Of a stretch of 64,000 nucleotides of DNA, positions 62,135 to 64,000 are shown piece by piece. The position numbers and the translations under genes are program-made. Source of the stretch: Cyathus striatus (lineage: Eukaryota; Basidiomycota; Agaricomycetes; Agaricales; Nidulariaceae); contig JAOVFP010000023.1 in the NCBI GenBank assembly GCA_025738555.1, positions 930,001 through 994,000 on the forward strand, in the 5' to 3' direction. Position 1 is the stretch's first letter. Each line of letters begins with the position of its first letter. A model generated the notes under the pieces. The model saw only the letters and a list, made by a program, of their open reading frames with translations, had not been told where the DNA came from and ran no database searches.

Positions 62135-64000
62135 ATGCACATCCACTCCCAGCTCCCCTTCCCCTCCGACCTCCCCCCCGCCTTCCCAATGCGCCCCGAC
62201 CACTTCAACCCCGCCCCCTCACCCCACGACCCAGCCGTCGATTTCCGTACGTTCTACCCGTACACTCCCAACGAGGTCAAGCACCGAAAGCGTACCACCA
62301 GCGCACAGCTCAAGATCCTCGAGGATGTTTTTAAGCGCGACACAAAACCGAATGCCCAGTTGCGCAATGATCTCGCCAGCCAACTCGAAATGACCCCCCG
62401 CGGTGTCCAGGTATGCCGTCTGTCAACGTCCTCTTCGACGTTTCTTGCTTACATCTGTCTGCCTCTTCTTTCTTCCGGCGCGTTCAGGTCTGGTTCCAAA
62501 ATCGGTGTGTGCCCGTCTTTTCCTTTTTATTTCTGCTTTTTTTTACTCAAGAAAAAATCTCGTCGATCGTTTCCAGTCGCGCAAAAGAAAAAAATAAAGC
62601 TAGCAAGCTGACACTCTCCAAGGCCTTCTCCCAGCCCAGCCCCTCCCCAAACGATCTCTCCTCTGCCGCTAGCCCATCTGTCAAGGAGGACCCTGCCGCT
62701 GCAGATGAACTTGGTCAGAGCCCTGCTCAGCACGAGTCTTCTCCCGAGGTCCCTGACGCGTCTGCAACGCCATCAGCCACGAGCCCTTCCCCTCCACAGC
62801 TCCAAGTCATTACCGATCCCTCAAATCCCTCCTGGAACCATGATTCTGCCGATGACCTACCACCTGACAGTGCTTCGTCCTTCGCTCCCCAGCCCAATCC
62901 CTTCCCCGCAAGCGATCTATATGCTTACCGCCGTGGTTCCTTACCTGTCAATGCCTTCCCCTCCCCTAGTCCCGAACGAGACGGCCCTCCCTCCATTGAC
63001 GCCTTTGATCCACTCGCACGCCGCAGGTCTGTCGATGCCAGCCTTCAGCGCCTCGCCAATAACCCCTACGCCCCTCTCGCCCGCGCCAAAAACGGCGCTT
63101 TGTTTGGTCCTCGCTACGGCGTTGTTCCTGCCCCTCGTTACAACATCCCAGGTCGCGCTCCCTACGGTCAAAGACCTGGTCTTGCCAACCATGCAACTAC
63201 CTCTCACTTCCTTGACATGCGCCGTTCTTCGGTCGACCCTCGCGCTTTCCGATTCTCTTCCACCCGTGGAAATTTATCACCCTCTCCTTCTCCCCTCTCA
63301 CCGTACCACGGCACGCGCGCATCGTTGCCCGACCATTCGCTTTACACTGTCACCTCAAGACCACTTATCTCGCCTATTCCAGGACCGCTTCCATCTCCTC
63401 ATTTCTCCTTTGGTGATGCCAGTACGCCGTCCATGACCTCCCCCAGCTCAGGTGAAAGCGAGCGCAACTCTCCGGACTCGCTTCGCTCCTTCCCCTTCCG
63501 CAGTGATGAACGTGATGAAGATGATCGCATATCCAGTGTATCCTACGACGCGTACTCGCGATTTGGTTCGATCGCGTCCATTGCCACCAGTGAATCTAGC
63601 CTTCATAGCGCGTACTATTCCGACATTGGTGGCACCGCCGTTGATGCCGATCTCTCTGCCAATCTCCGTTCCGACAGGCATGATTCCTGGTCAGTATAGT
63701 GCCGCTTTGTTACCTGTTTTCCCTTGTTTTGGAAAAGAACTAATATGAAGATGTTTGATTTTTATTGCAGCACACCAGGCCAGTTCTTAGCTATGGTGCC
63801 AGGCCTTGATGCCAATGGTCAACAGTCGCTGACAGATCCCATGCCTAATACCTTGGGATTGGCATCTTATGGCCCTCAAGATGACTCTAGTGCCTCGACG
63901 GCAGATGGGGTTTCGGTTATCGAAGGCGGCGATTCACGGACCGACTCTGCGGCATCATACCCATCACCTGCTTCGACCATTTCACCTGGCGGGGGCAGTC
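62135..64000 (+). CDS. Homeodomain transcription factor, incomplete at the right edge
   Basis: Exons 62135-62410, 62488-62504, 62577-63689 and from 63771 off the window. The homeodomain is at about residues 48-108: KHRKRTTSAQLKILEDVFKR, then PNAQLRNDLASQLEMTPRGV and QVWFQNRRAKEKNK. The recognition-helix core WFQNR is carried by a 17-nt microexon between two introns, and frame is kept through it. The rest is a long Ser/Pro-rich activation-type region with no other domain. It is a typical (non-TALE) homeodomain, of the kind that includes the basidiomycete fruiting-body regulators Hom1 and Hom2; I cannot say which. It is not like HD1/HD2 mating-type genes, which come as divergent pairs. Confidence 0.92.

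Overview
The window looks like nuclear DNA of a basidiomycete fungus, probably Agaricomycotina. Nearly every gene is cut by short introns (mostly 46-65 nt) with GT-AG ends and CTNAY-like branch sites. The gene set (velvet regulator, homeodomain factor, Wee1, FIT2-type protein, secreted GPI-tailed proteins) fits that group. I rebuilt gene models by hand from splice signals, reading frame and family motifs. Most models close exactly in frame; where they do not, I say so.

Layout. 1-3.5 kb: a partial minus-strand gene of unknown function, then two tandem secreted GPI-tailed paralogues. 4.2-6.7 kb: a coiled-coil protein and ribosomal protein RPS5. 8.4-17.1 kb: an AF4/FMR2-like candidate, an unknown nuclear protein and a TEN1-like OB-fold protein, separated by long gene-poor stretches. 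17.3-24.8 kb: a velvet protein, an F-box/WD-type protein divergent from WDR83, then LSM2 and RPS8. 26.4-31.2 kb: a tail-to-tail pair of UDP-glucose pyrophosphorylase genes. 32.6-37.2 kb: an arrestin-like protein, a Ted1/Cdc1-type ER metallophosphoesterase and a small complex I subunit. 37.3-45.3 kb: a long repetitive nuclear protein, CPA1 (arginine synthesis) and a BSD-domain protein. 45.5-54.2 kb: an MFS permease, a second Ted1/Cdc1-type gene, a FIT2/SCS3 protein and HEM2. 56.8-64 kb: WEE1 and a homeodomain factor that runs off the end.

Most of the window is ordinary housekeeping. Four things stand out. (1) The UGPase paralogue has a complete 14-exon reading frame and keeps all seven UGP1 intron positions, but has lost the nucleotide-binding and catalytic motifs, so it looks like a pseudoenzyme. 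(2) One of the two Ted1/Cdc1 genes has likewise lost several metal ligands while keeping all five intron positions. (3) CPA1 is preceded by a spliced uORF whose core resembles the fungal arginine attenuator peptide. (4) Four introns use GC-AG ends. RPS8 and CPA1 each lack one nucleotide in a conserved segment, which most likely reflects assembly errors.
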